Assembly: GCF_900177385.1 (NCBI RefSeq) | Contig: NZ_FXBJ01000002.1 | Location: 1,058,001 to 1,122,000 of the forward strand | Reading direction: 5' to 3' | Length of the DNA stretch: 64,000 bases | Source of the DNA: Carnobacterium iners | Lineage (GTDB): Bacteria > Bacillota > Bacilli > Lactobacillales > Carnobacteriaceae | Part shown: positions 10,439 through 18,002 of the stretch, in pieces | How the letters are laid out: each line of letters begins with the position of its first letter | Position numbering within the stretch: position 1 is the stretch's first letter | Translations under genes and position numbers: made by a program | The notes under the pieces: generated by a model | What the model saw: the letters and a program-made list of their open reading frames with translations, nothing else | Told to the model about the DNA's origin: nothing | The model's database searches: none

Positions 10439-11155
10439 ATGAGTGGAGATATATTACAGATTTTCAGTGAGTTTTTAGGAACATTAATCTTAGTTCTGTT
10501 AGGAGACGGAGTAGTTGCGGCGGTTTGCTTGAAAAAAAGTAAAGCAGAAGCTTCCGGTTGGATTGTTATTGCTTTAGGTTGGGGTGCAGCTGTAACAATT
10601 GCGGTTTATATTGCAGGGTTTATGGGACCAGCTCATATAAATCCAGCCGTAACTCTTGCAATGGCTATATCAGGTAACATTAGTTGGGGTCTAGTCATAC
10701 CGTTTATACTTGCTCAAGTAGCAGGTGGGATAGTTGGAGCCGTTTTAGTCTGGTTAACATATATAGATCATTTTGCAGCAACAGAGGACAAAGGAGCTAT
10801 TTTAGGAACATTCGCAACTGGACCAGCAATTAAAAATCATCCAGCTAACGTTATAACAGAAGTTATTGGCACAATTGTTTTAGTTTTAGGTTTATTATCA
10901 TTCTCTCAATACACATTTGCAGATGGAATGACCCCGGTGGTTGTAGGCTTGTTAATCGTTTCAATCGGACTTTCACTAGGTGGAGCAACAGGTTACGCTA
11001 TTAACCCAGCTCGTGATTTAGGACCAAGAATCGCTCACCAATTTTTACCAATTAAAAACAAGGGTAACTCTGACTGGGGTTACTCATGGGTTCCAATTGT
11101 GGGACCAATGATAGGCGCAGTTATAGGAGCATTACTCTTCTTAGTAATGACTTAA
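10439..11155 (+). CDS. glpF: Glycerol uptake facilitator (aquaglyceroporin, MIP family)
   Basis: The protein has 238 aa and six predicted membrane helices with the two family NPA loops: PAHINPAVTLAMA near residue 66 and YAINPARDLGPRIAHQ near residue 190. The second loop carries the Asp-Leu-Gly-Pro-Arg stretch typical of glycerol-conducting members. It lets glycerol diffuse into the cell and is the last gene of glpKOF (start 3 nt after glpO stop), followed by a strong terminator. An identical operon order is known in enterococci. Confidence 0.95.
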   Translation: MSGDILQIFSEFLGTLILVLLGDGVVAAVCLKKSKAEASGWIVIALGWGAAVTIAVYIAGFMGPAHINPAVTLAMAISGNISWGLVIPFILAQVAGGIVGAVLVWLTYIDHFAATEDKGAILGTFATGPAIKNHPANVITEVIGTIVLVLGLLSFSQYTFADGMTPVVVGLLIVSIGLSLGGATGYAINPARDLGPRIAHQFLPIKNKGNSDWGYSWVPIVGPMIGAVIGALLFLVMT

Positions 11156-11167
11156 AAAATTAGATGG

Positions 11168-11210
11168 AAAAAGGATTGAAAACTTTCTTAGGAAGTTTTT
11201 AATCCTTTTT
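11168..11210. terminator. Bidirectional terminator between glpF and tag
   Basis: AAAAAGGATTGAAAACTT pairs with AAGTTTTTAATCCTTTTT around a short loop, with A and T runs on both sides. It serves both convergent genes. Confidence 0.8.
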
Positions 11211-11220
11211 CATTTTATAA

Positions 11221-11772
11221 TCATACCTTTTTAAAGCAACTATCTAAGTGGTTATCTATGATTCCAACAGCTTGAAGATAGGCATAAACCGTTATAGAAC
11301 CTAAAAATTTAAACCCTTTTTTCTTTAAGTCATAACTGATTAAATCAGAAAGTTCAGTTTTTGATGGTACTTCTTTAGATGCTTGGTAACGGTTAACAAT
11401 TATTTTTCTGTTTGTAAATTGCCAAATATATTGATTAAAACTACCAAATTCTTTTTGAATAGCTATAAAGGCATGGGCATTATTTATGACAGATTCAATT
11501 TTCTTTCGATAGCGTATAATGCCTTCATTTTTAAGCAATGCTGCTATTTTTAATTCATCGTATTGAGCAATTAAGTTGTAGTCAAATTGGTCAAAAGCTG
11601 CTCTAAAATTTTCTCTTTTCATTAAAATAGTTTGCCAACTTAAGCCTGATTGCATTGATTCTAAGAGTAAGAATTCAAAATGAATGCGGTCTTCGTATAC
11701 TGGAACACCCCATTCTTTATCATGGTACTCTATTTGCAAATTATTTCCTTCACACCAGTCGCACCTTTTCAT
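11221..11772 (-). CDS. tag: DNA-3-methyladenine glycosylase I
   Basis: Tag removes 3-methyladenine from alkylated DNA as the first step of base-excision repair. The 183-aa protein starts with MKRCDWCEGNNLQIEYHDKEW; the Cys pair near the N-terminus together with a C-terminal His and Cys (IDNHLDSCF) forms the zinc 'snap' of the Tag family. GLSWQTILMKRENFRAAFDQFD and the GFKFLGSITVYAYLQAVGIIDNH block are the other family signatures, and the binding-pocket Glu lies in LLLESMQSGLSW. Its start has AAGGAGG 8 nt upstream. It is monocistronic, convergent with glpF. Confidence 0.95.
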   Translation of the reverse strand: MKRCDWCEGNNLQIEYHDKEWGVPVYEDRIHFEFLLLESMQSGLSWQTILMKRENFRAAFDQFDYNLIAQYDELKIAALLKNEGIIRYRKKIESVINNAHAFIAIQKEFGSFNQYIWQFTNRKIIVNRYQASKEVPSKTELSDLISYDLKKKGFKFLGSITVYAYLQAVGIIDNHLDSCFKKV

Positions 11773-12146
11773 TTTTGATTTTCCTCCTTTATTTTCATTA
11801 AAAATAGATACAATTTATTCTAACATAGACATTGCTTTAAGGAATACTTATTCAAATGGACAAGTTTAAGAAGAATATTCGGTCAGTTGTCTATTATTAA
11901 TATATTTTGGACAACTCAGGATAAATTTTAAAAGTAGTTAGCTATTTTTATACTAGAATGGACAAGTCGAGATAACTTTCTTAAAAAGTCGTCTGTTCTG
12001 TATAAATATATGCTATCTTATGAGTGAATAATAGACGATACTCTAAAAAGTAAGGTGTATTTCTTGCTTTTCTATCCATTAGGAATAGACTTAAATTGTA
12101 AGCGTTACAAAAAAACTATTTATTAAAACTAGGAGGAATAGAAAAA
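11773..12146. repeat. Gap with GACAAGT-type inverted repeats (tag-cupin)
   Basis: This 374-bp gap has no gene. It holds the heptamer GGACAAGT at 11858-11865 and 11960-11967, and a related inverted pair AGTTGTC (11885-11891)/GGACAACT (11909-11916). The same heptamer recurs on the other side of the cupin-degV block (13842-14031). The promoter of the cupin gene must lie at the right end, with the cre-like site listed next. Confidence 0.55.
12096..12110. promoter_or_regulatory. cre-like / LacI-family operator palindrome
   Basis: TTGTAAGCGTTACAA is a perfect 15-bp palindrome about a central C. It resembles a cre but is one base shorter between the half-sites than the usual 14-bp core. It lies 37 bp before the cupin start, so the cupin gene is probably under CcpA or a LacI-type regulator. 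Confidence 0.55.
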
Positions 12147-12572
12147 ATGAAACTTAGTGATAAAGAGAATGGAAAAAACCCTTATGTAGTAGATATCGAA
12201 GAGGCAACGGTTAAAAATGATACTTATCGGACAACTATCTGGACAGGCGATAAATTACAAGTAACATTGATGGCGATTCAATCTGATGATGATATTGGAT
12301 TAGAAGTGCATCATGGCATTGACCAATTTATTCGTATTGAAGAAGGACATGGTTTATGCAAGATGGGTCCAACAGAAGATAATTTAAACTTTGAGCAAGA
12401 GGTTAAAGATGATGATGCGATTTTCGTACCAGCTGATATGTGGCACAATATTATCAACACTGGCGATGAACCGCTGAGGTTGTATACAATCTATGCAGGA
12501 CCAGATCATGTTGCGGGTACAGTCCATGAAACACACGATGATGCACGTAACGATCCTAACGAACAAGATTAA
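12147..12572 (+). CDS. Cupin domain-containing protein
   Basis: The protein has 141 aa and a single conserved beta-barrel cupin domain. Motif 1 is GLEVHHGIDQFIRIEEGHGLCKMG (His-His...Glu, residues about 52-75), and motif 2 is FVPADMWHNIINTGDEPLRLYTIY with its His near residue 100. These residues form the usual metal site. The C-terminus is unusually acidic (HDDARNDPNEQD). Members of this family bind or isomerise small molecules, often sugars, but nothing here names a substrate. The gene is monocistronic with AGGAGG before the ATG and is followed by a strong terminator. Confidence 0.8.
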   Translation: MKLSDKENGKNPYVVDIEEATVKNDTYRTTIWTGDKLQVTLMAIQSDDDIGLEVHHGIDQFIRIEEGHGLCKMGPTEDNLNFEQEVKDDDAIFVPADMWHNIINTGDEPLRLYTIYAGPDHVAGTVHETHDDARNDPNEQD

Positions 12573-12625
12573 TATTAACCAATAAACAATTATTACTAAT
12601 AAATTAAGGAATGAAAAAGAGTTAC

Positions 12626-12668
12626 AAAAAGATAGTAGCCATTAAAATACATGGCTACTATCTTTTTT
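12626..12668 (+). terminator. Strong terminator after the cupin gene
   Basis: GATAGTAGCCAT (12631-12642) and ATGGCTACTATC (12651-12662) form a perfect 12-bp stem, flanked by A5 and T6, so it can also stop transcription on the minus strand. Confidence 0.9.
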
Positions 12669-12680
12669 ATCGATTAAACT

Positions 12681-12720
12681 AAGGCATACTGGAGGTATAT
12701 ATATACTTCTAGCATGCCTT
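12681..12720 (-). terminator. Hairpin downstream of the degV-like gene
   Basis: AAGGCAT...ATGCCTT forms the outer stem and GTATATATATAC the inner part of a 40-nt hairpin placed 22 nt after the minus-strand stop. Only a weak T-tract follows on the minus strand, so the next hairpin (12626-12668) may act as the real terminator. Confidence 0.45.
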
Positions 12721-12742
12721 AATGCTAATACGAAACAACTGA

Positions 12743-13597
12743 TTATTTTTTCTCAATACCAATTATTCCAAAAGCTCCTGGACCGCCATGACTTGAGATA
12801 ACAGCACCTGCTGAAAACCAGAGCGGATCTTGATAACCTAGTTTATTTAAAGTAACTTCTCCAAGTTGCTTGTAAGCTTGACTTAAACCAGCAGTTCCTC
12901 CGATAGTTAATGTTTCCGGGTCGATAGAATAGTTTGTGACAAAGTCTTTAACAGCATTTTTCAAGCAGCGTTCGTAAGAACCACGATATTTTTTAGAAGC
13001 AACTAAGTAGCCATTTTCTATTATAATCGTTGGGTGAAGTCTAAGAAGAGATGCTCCAAGGTAAGCAACATTTGAAACTCGTCCTCCTGCTTTAAGATAA
13101 AGAAGGGATTGTGGAAGAAAGACAAAACGCGTGCGTTCTCTGACTTCTTCTACAAAGGCTACAATTTCTTCAGGCGTGCTATCAGGATTAGCTTCAACAA
13201 ATTTTGCTGTTGCAACAACTACAGCAGTTAATCCGCCTGATACATTTTTACTATCAATCACATGAATATTTTCTAATTCTCTTGCTGCAATGACACAAGA
13301 ATTATATGAAACGGTCGTTACTGCAGAATAAGCAACGTGAATTATATGAGCTCCGGGATGTTCTTCAAAAATGCGCTCGAATACGGTAGTAAAGTCTTGT
13401 GGAGTTGAGCCAGATGTTTTTGGCAAAGTTCCTGTTTTATCATAGAAACGATAAATATCTTCAACATCAAAGCTGCCATCGTCGTAGGTTTCTGATCCCA
13501 TAGTTACATGCATTGGAACAACGTAGATACCATAACGTTCAGCGAGCTGAGGGGAAATATCAGATCCGCTCTCAGTAGTAATAATATATTTTATCAT
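12743..13597 (-). CDS. DegV family protein (fatty-acid-binding)
   Basis: The protein has 284 aa, the standard length. DegV proteins bind a long-chain fatty acid in a cleft between two alpha/beta domains; in Firmicutes the FakB paralogs present it to the kinase FakA. Family landmarks are the N-terminal IITTESGSDISPQLAERYGI, TSGSTPQDF near residue 61, VIDSKNVSGGLTAVV near residue 115 and LPQSLLYLKAGGRVS near residue 160. The C-terminus has HGGPGAFGIIG, which corresponds to the usual 'hxGpgaigi' ligand-binding block. Whether it is a FakB cannot be told from one sequence. Ribosome binding site GGGAGG, start ATG 13597; transcribed alone, with a cre-like site upstream. Confidence 0.88.
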   Translation of the reverse strand: MIKYIITTESGSDISPQLAERYGIYVVPMHVTMGSETYDDGSFDVEDIYRFYDKTGTLPKTSGSTPQDFTTVFERIFEEHPGAHIIHVAYSAVTTVSYNSCVIAARELENIHVIDSKNVSGGLTAVVVATAKFVEANPDSTPEEIVAFVEEVRERTRFVFLPQSLLYLKAGGRVSNVAYLGASLLRLHPTIIIENGYLVASKKYRGSYERCLKNAVKDFVTNYSIDPETLTIGGTAGLSQAYKQLGEVTLNKLGYQDPLWFSAGAVISSHGGPGAFGIIGIEKK

Positions 13598-13705
13598 AGT
13601 GGCCTCCCTAACTCAATTATCTAATAAGTAGTTTCAATAATCATATCATATGTAGACGAAGATGTCGTGTAGTGGTTAAGTTTTATTTTATGATAGATGA
13701 CTAGT

Positions 13706-13719
13706 AGAAAGCGCTTTGT
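13706..13719. promoter_or_regulatory. cre-like site upstream of the degV-like gene
   Basis: AGAAAGCGCTTTGT has the central AAAGCGCTTT of strong cre sites. It lies about 110 bp before the minus-strand start at 13597, suggesting CcpA control of the DegV gene. Confidence 0.5.
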
Positions 13720-13841
13720 GAGAGGAAGTGACTTGCTACTAACGAATGAATGAATGATTGGTTAATCTTAGTTATAAAAAGTATAAATAAAAGAGTAAAA
13801 TCGAGTAGATTTATTGCTATGGAGTATTTTGTTTTTGAACT

Positions 13842-14031
13842 AGGACAAGTATTCAAACTTTTGTCCGCTACTCGGTTACTTTTTTGAAATAATAGACAAG
13901 TGGGAGAAATTATTTAGTGAACTTGGCTAGCTGTTTAGACTAGCGGACAAGTGGAAGACAAATAAATTCTCACTTGTCTATTCCCAATTGAAATTAGACA
14001 AGTAAAGCTTTTTTAAACACTAACTTGTCTA
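13842..14031. repeat. Cluster of GACAAGT inverted repeats
   Basis: Three inverted pairs lie in this gene-free stretch: GGACAAGT...ACTTTTGTCC (13842-13866), GGACAAGTG...CACTTGTCTA (13945-13980) and TAGACAAGT...AACTTGTCTA (13995-14031). A further single AGACAAGTG is at 13894-13902. Loops are 6 to about 18 nt. The whole 13598-14140 gap has no gene. The role is unknown: possible small interspersed repeats, hairpins in transcripts, or binding sites. Confidence 0.6.
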
Positions 14032-14082
14032 TCTAAGAGAGTAAAGTAAATTAAGCCAATCTAATCAAATCTTTTAACCATT

Positions 14083-14129
14083 AAAAAACCGTTGTTTCTA
14101 TCTAATAGAAGACAGTACAACGGTTTTTT
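14083..14129. terminator. Terminator of the deoD transcript
   Basis: AAAAAACCGTTGT (14083-14095) pairs with ACAACGGTTTTTT (14117-14129), with an inner TTCTAT/ATAGAA helix. Read on the minus strand it directly follows deoD; its symmetry allows use on both strands. Confidence 0.85.
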
Positions 14130-14140
14130 ATATTTTAAAT

Positions 14141-14845
14141 TTATTTAATTCCAGCTTCTAAAGCAACTTCGATCATTTCGCCAAAACTCGTTTGACGTTC
14201 TTCAGCAGTTGTTTCCTCACCTGTGATTAAGTGATCACTAACGGTTAAGATACTAAGAGCACGAACATGGAATTTAGAAGCTAGGTAATAAAGACCAGCT
14301 GTTTCCATATCTACACCAAACACATCTAAATTTGTCATACTATTCATTGTATCTTTTGTATCATTATAGAATGTATCAGAAGAAAAAATATTCCCAACGT
14401 GAACGTTCATGTCTTTTTCAATAGCAAGATCAAAAGCGCTACTGATTAAGCCGTAGTTTCCGATTGGTGGGAAATAGATTGGAGCTAAGTCTTTATAAAT
14501 AAGTGAAGAATCAGTTGCTGCAGCTTGAGCAATGATGACGTCACGGATATGTACGTCTTCTTGAATAGCTCCACAAGTTCCAACACGTATTAATGTCTTA
14601 ACACCATATTCATTAATTAATTCGTGAATATACAAGACTGCAGAAGGCATTCCCATCCCAGTACCTTGTACAGAAACTTTTCTACCTTTATATGTCCCTG
14701 TATAGCCAAGCATATTTCTAACGGTATTATAACAAACCGCATCTTCTAAAAATGTTTCAGCGATGTATTTTGCACGAAGTGGATCTCCTGGTAATAAAAC
14801 GATATCAGCAATCTGTCCTTCTGCTGCACTAATATGAAAACTCAT
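14141..14845 (-). CDS. deoD: Purine-nucleoside phosphorylase (DeoD type)
   Basis: DeoD splits purine (deoxy)ribonucleosides with phosphate to free base and (deoxy)ribose 1-phosphate. At 234 aa it has the length of hexameric bacterial PNPs. Motifs are [15 protein letters not shown] near the N-terminus (phosphate Arg), [17 protein letters not shown] near residue 61, [12 protein letters not shown] near residue 178 (ribose Glu) and [19 protein letters not shown] near residue 202 (base-binding Asp). Start ATG 14845 has GAGGAGG 8 nt upstream. It is transcribed away from deoB, with two cre-like sites upstream. Its product ribose 1-phosphate is the substrate of DeoB, encoded 900 bp away on the other strand. 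Confidence 0.95.
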   Translation of the reverse strand: MSFHISAAEGQIADIVLLPGDPLRAKYIAETFLEDAVCYNTVRNMLGYTGTYKGRKVSVQGTGMGMPSAVLYIHELINEYGVKTLIRVGTCGAIQEDVHIRDVIIAQAAATDSSLIYKDLAPIYFPPIGNYGLISSAFDLAIEKDMNVHVGNIFSSDTFYNDTKDTMNSMTNLDVFGVDMETAGLYYLASKFHVRALSILTVSDHLITGEETTAEERQTSFGEMIEVALEAGIK

Positions 14846-14907
14846 AAATAAATTCCTCCTCTTATGTGGTTAATACCCATGATAAAGGATAAAAAGGATA
14901 AGCGTTA

Positions 14908-14921
14908 TGAAAGCGTTATCT
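14908..14921. promoter_or_regulatory. cre-like site upstream of deoD
   Basis: TGAAAGCGTTATCT matches TGWNANCGNTNNCA except at the last base and lies 62 bp before the deoD start. Confidence 0.55.
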
Positions 14922-14970
14922 AGAAAAGAGTAATCATGTTCACACTAATAGTGTTAGCTAGTTCATCGCC

Positions 14971-14984
14971 AGAAAGCGCTTTCT
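14971..14984. promoter_or_regulatory. Palindromic cre site between deoD and the Crp/Fnr-type gene
   Basis: AGAAAGCGCTTTCT is a perfect 14-bp palindrome with the cre core. It lies in the 170-bp gap before deoD and just downstream of the Crp/Fnr-like stop, so it probably controls deoD. Confidence 0.65.
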
Positions 14985-15014
14985 GGTTTAATATAAAGGC
15001 AAGGCAGAAGAAGG

Positions 15015-15674
15015 TTAATCAAAATTTGCATATTCCTTTAATTTATCTCTATCAAGAATAGTTATTGTTTTTGGTTGTAGTGAGAGGATACGTTCATCTT
15101 GCAAATCTTTAAATGCTTTGGAGACAGATTCTCGTGTTACACCAATCATACTAGCAATCGTGCTTTGGTTAATATTTTTTATCGTAAAATCGTTGGACGT
15201 TTCGTTATTTTCAAGAAAATCCAATAATACACGACAAACGCGAGTATGAACACTATAGAAAGTTAGATTTCTTATTTGTTTATTCAACGTTTCAAAACGC
15301 TGATGATGAATACGAAAGATATTTTCTAGTATTGTTTTATTTTTATAAATCAAGGCAATAAAATCAACCTGAGAAAGGTGATAAATTTCGGCATCTTCAG
15401 TGACCTCAACAGAAGAGAGAGCAGGACTTTTGGAAAAAAGTTCAACTTCCCCTATCACTTCATGTTTTTTTACGAAGTCAAGGATGATTTCTTTATCTTC
15501 ATATGTTCGATAAATTTTTAACGTACCACTTTTTACAATATAGACTCGATCAATAGGATCTTCTTCAAAAATAAGAATATGATTTTTTTTATATTTCCGA
15601 GCTAGGATGGGGTTTAGGATATCCTTAATTTGCTTATCTGAGAGACCATCAAATAGCTGAACACTTTTACTCAT
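15015..15674 (-). CDS. Crp/Fnr family transcriptional regulator
   Basis: The 219-aa protein has an N-terminal cyclic-nucleotide-binding-like beta-barrel (residues about 15-120: HILIFEEDPIDRVYIVKSGTLKIYRTYEDKEIIL...GEVELFSKSPALSSVEVTEDAEIYHLSQ). A long dimerisation helix and a C-terminal winged HTH follow (INQSTIASMIGVTRESVSKAFKDLQDERIL, recognition helix near residue 180). There is only one Cys (RVCRVLL), so an Fnr-type iron-sulfur cluster is excluded; it resembles the ArcR/Flp-like group. The neighbours (deoD, deoB, nucleoside transporter) suggest a role in nucleoside or catabolite control, which is inference. It ends 169 bp before the deoD start in the same orientation. Confidence 0.85.
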   Translation of the reverse strand: MSKSVQLFDGLSDKQIKDILNPILARKYKKNHILIFEEDPIDRVYIVKSGTLKIYRTYEDKEIILDFVKKHEVIGEVELFSKSPALSSVEVTEDAEIYHLSQVDFIALIYKNKTILENIFRIHHQRFETLNKQIRNLTFYSVHTRVCRVLLDFLENNETSNDFTIKNINQSTIASMIGVTRESVSKAFKDLQDERILSLQPKTITILDRDKLKEYANFD

Positions 15675-15738
15675 AGTTTCACCTCAACAAATTTTAATAG
15701 TAACAGCATTGTACCATTAACTAGAAAGGAAAGATAAT

Positions 15739-16911
15739 ATGAAAAGTAAACGAATTCATTTAATCGTGTTAGATTCAGTAGGAATTGGTGAAGCGCTTGA
15801 TGCTGCAGCTTTCAATGATACAGGCTCACACACGCTAGGACATATCGCTGAATCAATGGAATTAGCGTTACCAAATCTAGCGAAAATGGGATTAGGTAAC
15901 ATTGAAGACTTGAAAGGCATCGAAAAAGTAGCAAAAAGTGAAGCCTATTGGACAAAATTAGCTGAAAAAAGTGTCGGAAAAGATACAATGACGGGACATT
16001 GGGAGATAGCCGGTTTACAAATTGATACACCATTTAGAGTTTTTCCAAATGGTTTCCCAGATGAGTTGCTAGAAAAGATTACAGCATATTCAGGAAGAAA
16101 AGTTATTGGCAATAAACCAGCATCTGGAACGGGTATTCTAGATGAACTTGGTGAAGAACAAATGAAGACTGGCGCTTTAATCGTTTACACATCAGCAGAT
16201 CCTGTTCTTCAAATTGCAGCTCATGAAGGAATTATTCCATTAGAAGAGTTATACGATATCTGCGCGCATGTTCGAGAGATTACGAAAGAAGATCCTTATA
16301 TGATAGGAAGAATTATTGCTCGTCCTTATCTTGGAGAGCCTGGTTCATTTAAACGCACAGCTAACCGCCATGATTACGCGCTAAGTCCATTTGGATTGAC
16401 CGTGTTAGATAGCTTGAAAGACAATGGCAAAGACGTTATTGCAGTTGGTAAGATTAGTGACATTTTTAATGGACACGGTATTACCGAAGCTGTTCGAACA
16501 AAAAGCAATATGGACGGCGTAGATCAATTACTAAAAGTGATGGAACAACCTTTTGAAGGCTTATCTTTTACAAACTTAGTTGATTTTGACGCTCTTTATG
16601 GCCATCGTAGAGATACAAAAGGTTACGGCGATGCATTGATGGATTTTGATAAACGCTTACCAGAAATTCTGGAAAGACTAAAAGTAGATGACTTGTTAAT
16701 GATTACAGCAGATCATGGAAATGATCCAACTGCTCCAGGAACAGACCATACTCGTGAGTACGTTCCATTACTTGCTTATTCAAAACAATTTAAGCAACCA
16801 CAAGAATTAAAAACAGCCAAACATTTTTCAGATATTGGTGCAACGATTGCAGCTAACTTTGATTTACCAGCAATCGAAAATGGTGAAAGTTTCTTAGCAG
16901 AATTAAATTAA
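15739..16911 (+). CDS. deoB: Phosphopentomutase
   Basis: DeoB converts (deoxy)ribose 1-phosphate to the 5-phosphate, feeding nucleoside sugar into the pentose phosphate route or deoxyribose aldolase. The protein has 390 aa, the usual length. It is an alkaline-phosphatase-superfamily metalloenzyme: N-terminal [19 protein letters not shown] (metal Asp), the phospho-acceptor Thr in [15 protein letters not shown] near residue 85, [13 protein letters not shown] near residue 290, and the metal-binding [22 protein letters not shown] near residue 323. It begins 64 nt from the divergent Crp/Fnr-like gene and leads the operon with the nucleoside transporter. Confidence 0.97.
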   Translation: MKSKRIHLIVLDSVGIGEALDAAAFNDTGSHTLGHIAESMELALPNLAKMGLGNIEDLKGIEKVAKSEAYWTKLAEKSVGKDTMTGHWEIAGLQIDTPFRVFPNGFPDELLEKITAYSGRKVIGNKPASGTGILDELGEEQMKTGALIVYTSADPVLQIAAHEGIIPLEELYDICAHVREITKEDPYMIGRIIARPYLGEPGSFKRTANRHDYALSPFGLTVLDSLKDNGKDVIAVGKISDIFNGHGITEAVRTKSNMDGVDQLLKVMEQPFEGLSFTNLVDFDALYGHRRDTKGYGDALMDFDKRLPEILERLKVDDLLMITADHGNDPTAPGTDHTREYVPLLAYSKQFKQPQELKTAKHFSDIGATIAANFDLPAIENGESFLAELN

Positions 16912-16959
16912 AGAATAAAAATTAAAAAATAAAACAAATAAACTACAGGAGTGATACAA

Positions 16960-17988
16960 ATGAAAAAATCAACTATCAAAACTATTGGGTTCGCTTTACT
17001 TTCAATGACAGTGCTAGCAGCTTGCGGAAATGATGATGCAGCTACAGAAGGCAGCGACAAAAGTGCTGAAAAAGAATTTAAATTAGGTATGGTAACTGAC
17101 TTAGGAAGTGTAAACGACAAATCATTTAACCAAAGTGCTTGGGAAGGTTTACAACAATTAGAAAAAGATAAAGGATTTGAAGTGAAATACCTTGAGCCTA
17201 AAGCAGACTCAGAGGTAGAGCCAAGTTTATTGCAATTTGTTAACAGCAAAACAGATTTAACATGGGCAACATCATCAACATTAGCTGATGCTGTAACGAC
17301 AATTGCTGGCAACAATCCAGATGCAAAATTAGGGATTTTGGATGCAGAAGTAGAAGGAATTGATAACGTTGTTTCCGTTTCATTTAAAGAAAATGAAGGA
17401 GCATTCTTAGCAGGGGTCGTTGCAGCTAGTATGACTGAAACAGACAAAATTGGTTTTGTTGGCGGAATGGAAATTCCAGTTATTCAACGTTTTCATGCAG
17501 GATTTGAAGCAGGAGTTAAAGCAGTTAATCCAGATGCACAGGTTGTTGTAAACTATGTTGGTGTCTTCAATCGTGTAGATATGGGTAAATCGGCTGCTTC
17601 AACAATGTATAACGATGGCGTAGATATCATCTTCCACGCTGCAGGTGGAACTGGAAATGGTGTCTTCAACGAAGCACAAGAGCGTTTTGATAATGGTGAA
17701 AAAGTTTGGGTTATCGGTGTAGATAAAGACCAATCACTAGAATTTGGTGATGACATTACGTTAACTTCTATGATGAAAAATGTAGACAGAGCTGTTTATG
17801 AAATCTCTGAAAAAACAGCAGATGGAAACTTCCCAGGTGGAGAAGTTGTTCGCTTAGGTTTAGCTGAAGACGGTGTTGGCCTAGCAACAACATCAGATAA
17901 AAATGTACCAAAAGACGTATTAGATCTTGTAGAAGACTACAAAACAAAAATTATTTCTGGAGATATTATAGTTCCTGAAAAACCATAA
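16960..17988 (+). CDS. bmpA: BMP-family nucleoside ABC transporter substrate-binding lipoprotein
   Basis: The protein has 342 aa. A short lipoprotein signal peptide ends in the lipobox VLAAC (Cys about residue 20), so it is anchored outside the membrane. The mature protein is of the BMP/PnrA type: FKLGMVTDLGSVNDKSFNQSAWEGL, GIDNVVSVSFKENEGAFLAGVVAA, KIGFVGGMEIPVIQRFHAGFEAGV and WVIGVDKDQSLEFGDDITLTSMMK. Such proteins bind nucleosides, consistent with the deoB neighbour. The ATG at 16960 is used because GGAG lies 8 nt upstream; the in-frame GTG at 16951 overlaps that site. It leads a four-gene transporter like lactococcal bmpA-nupABC. Confidence 0.92.
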   Translation: MKKSTIKTIGFALLSMTVLAACGNDDAATEGSDKSAEKEFKLGMVTDLGSVNDKSFNQSAWEGLQQLEKDKGFEVKYLEPKADSEVEPSLLQFVNSKTDLTWATSSTLADAVTTIAGNNPDAKLGILDAEVEGIDNVVSVSFKENEGAFLAGVVAASMTETDKIGFVGGMEIPVIQRFHAGFEAGVKAVNPDAQVVVNYVGVFNRVDMGKSAASTMYNDGVDIIFHAAGGTGNGVFNEAQERFDNGEKVWVIGVDKDQSLEFGDDITLTSMMKNVDRAVYEISEKTADGNFPGGEVVRLGLAEDGVGLATTSDKNVPKDVLDLVEDYKTKIISGDIIVPEKP

Positions 17989-18002
17989 AGGAGAGTCACA
18001 CT

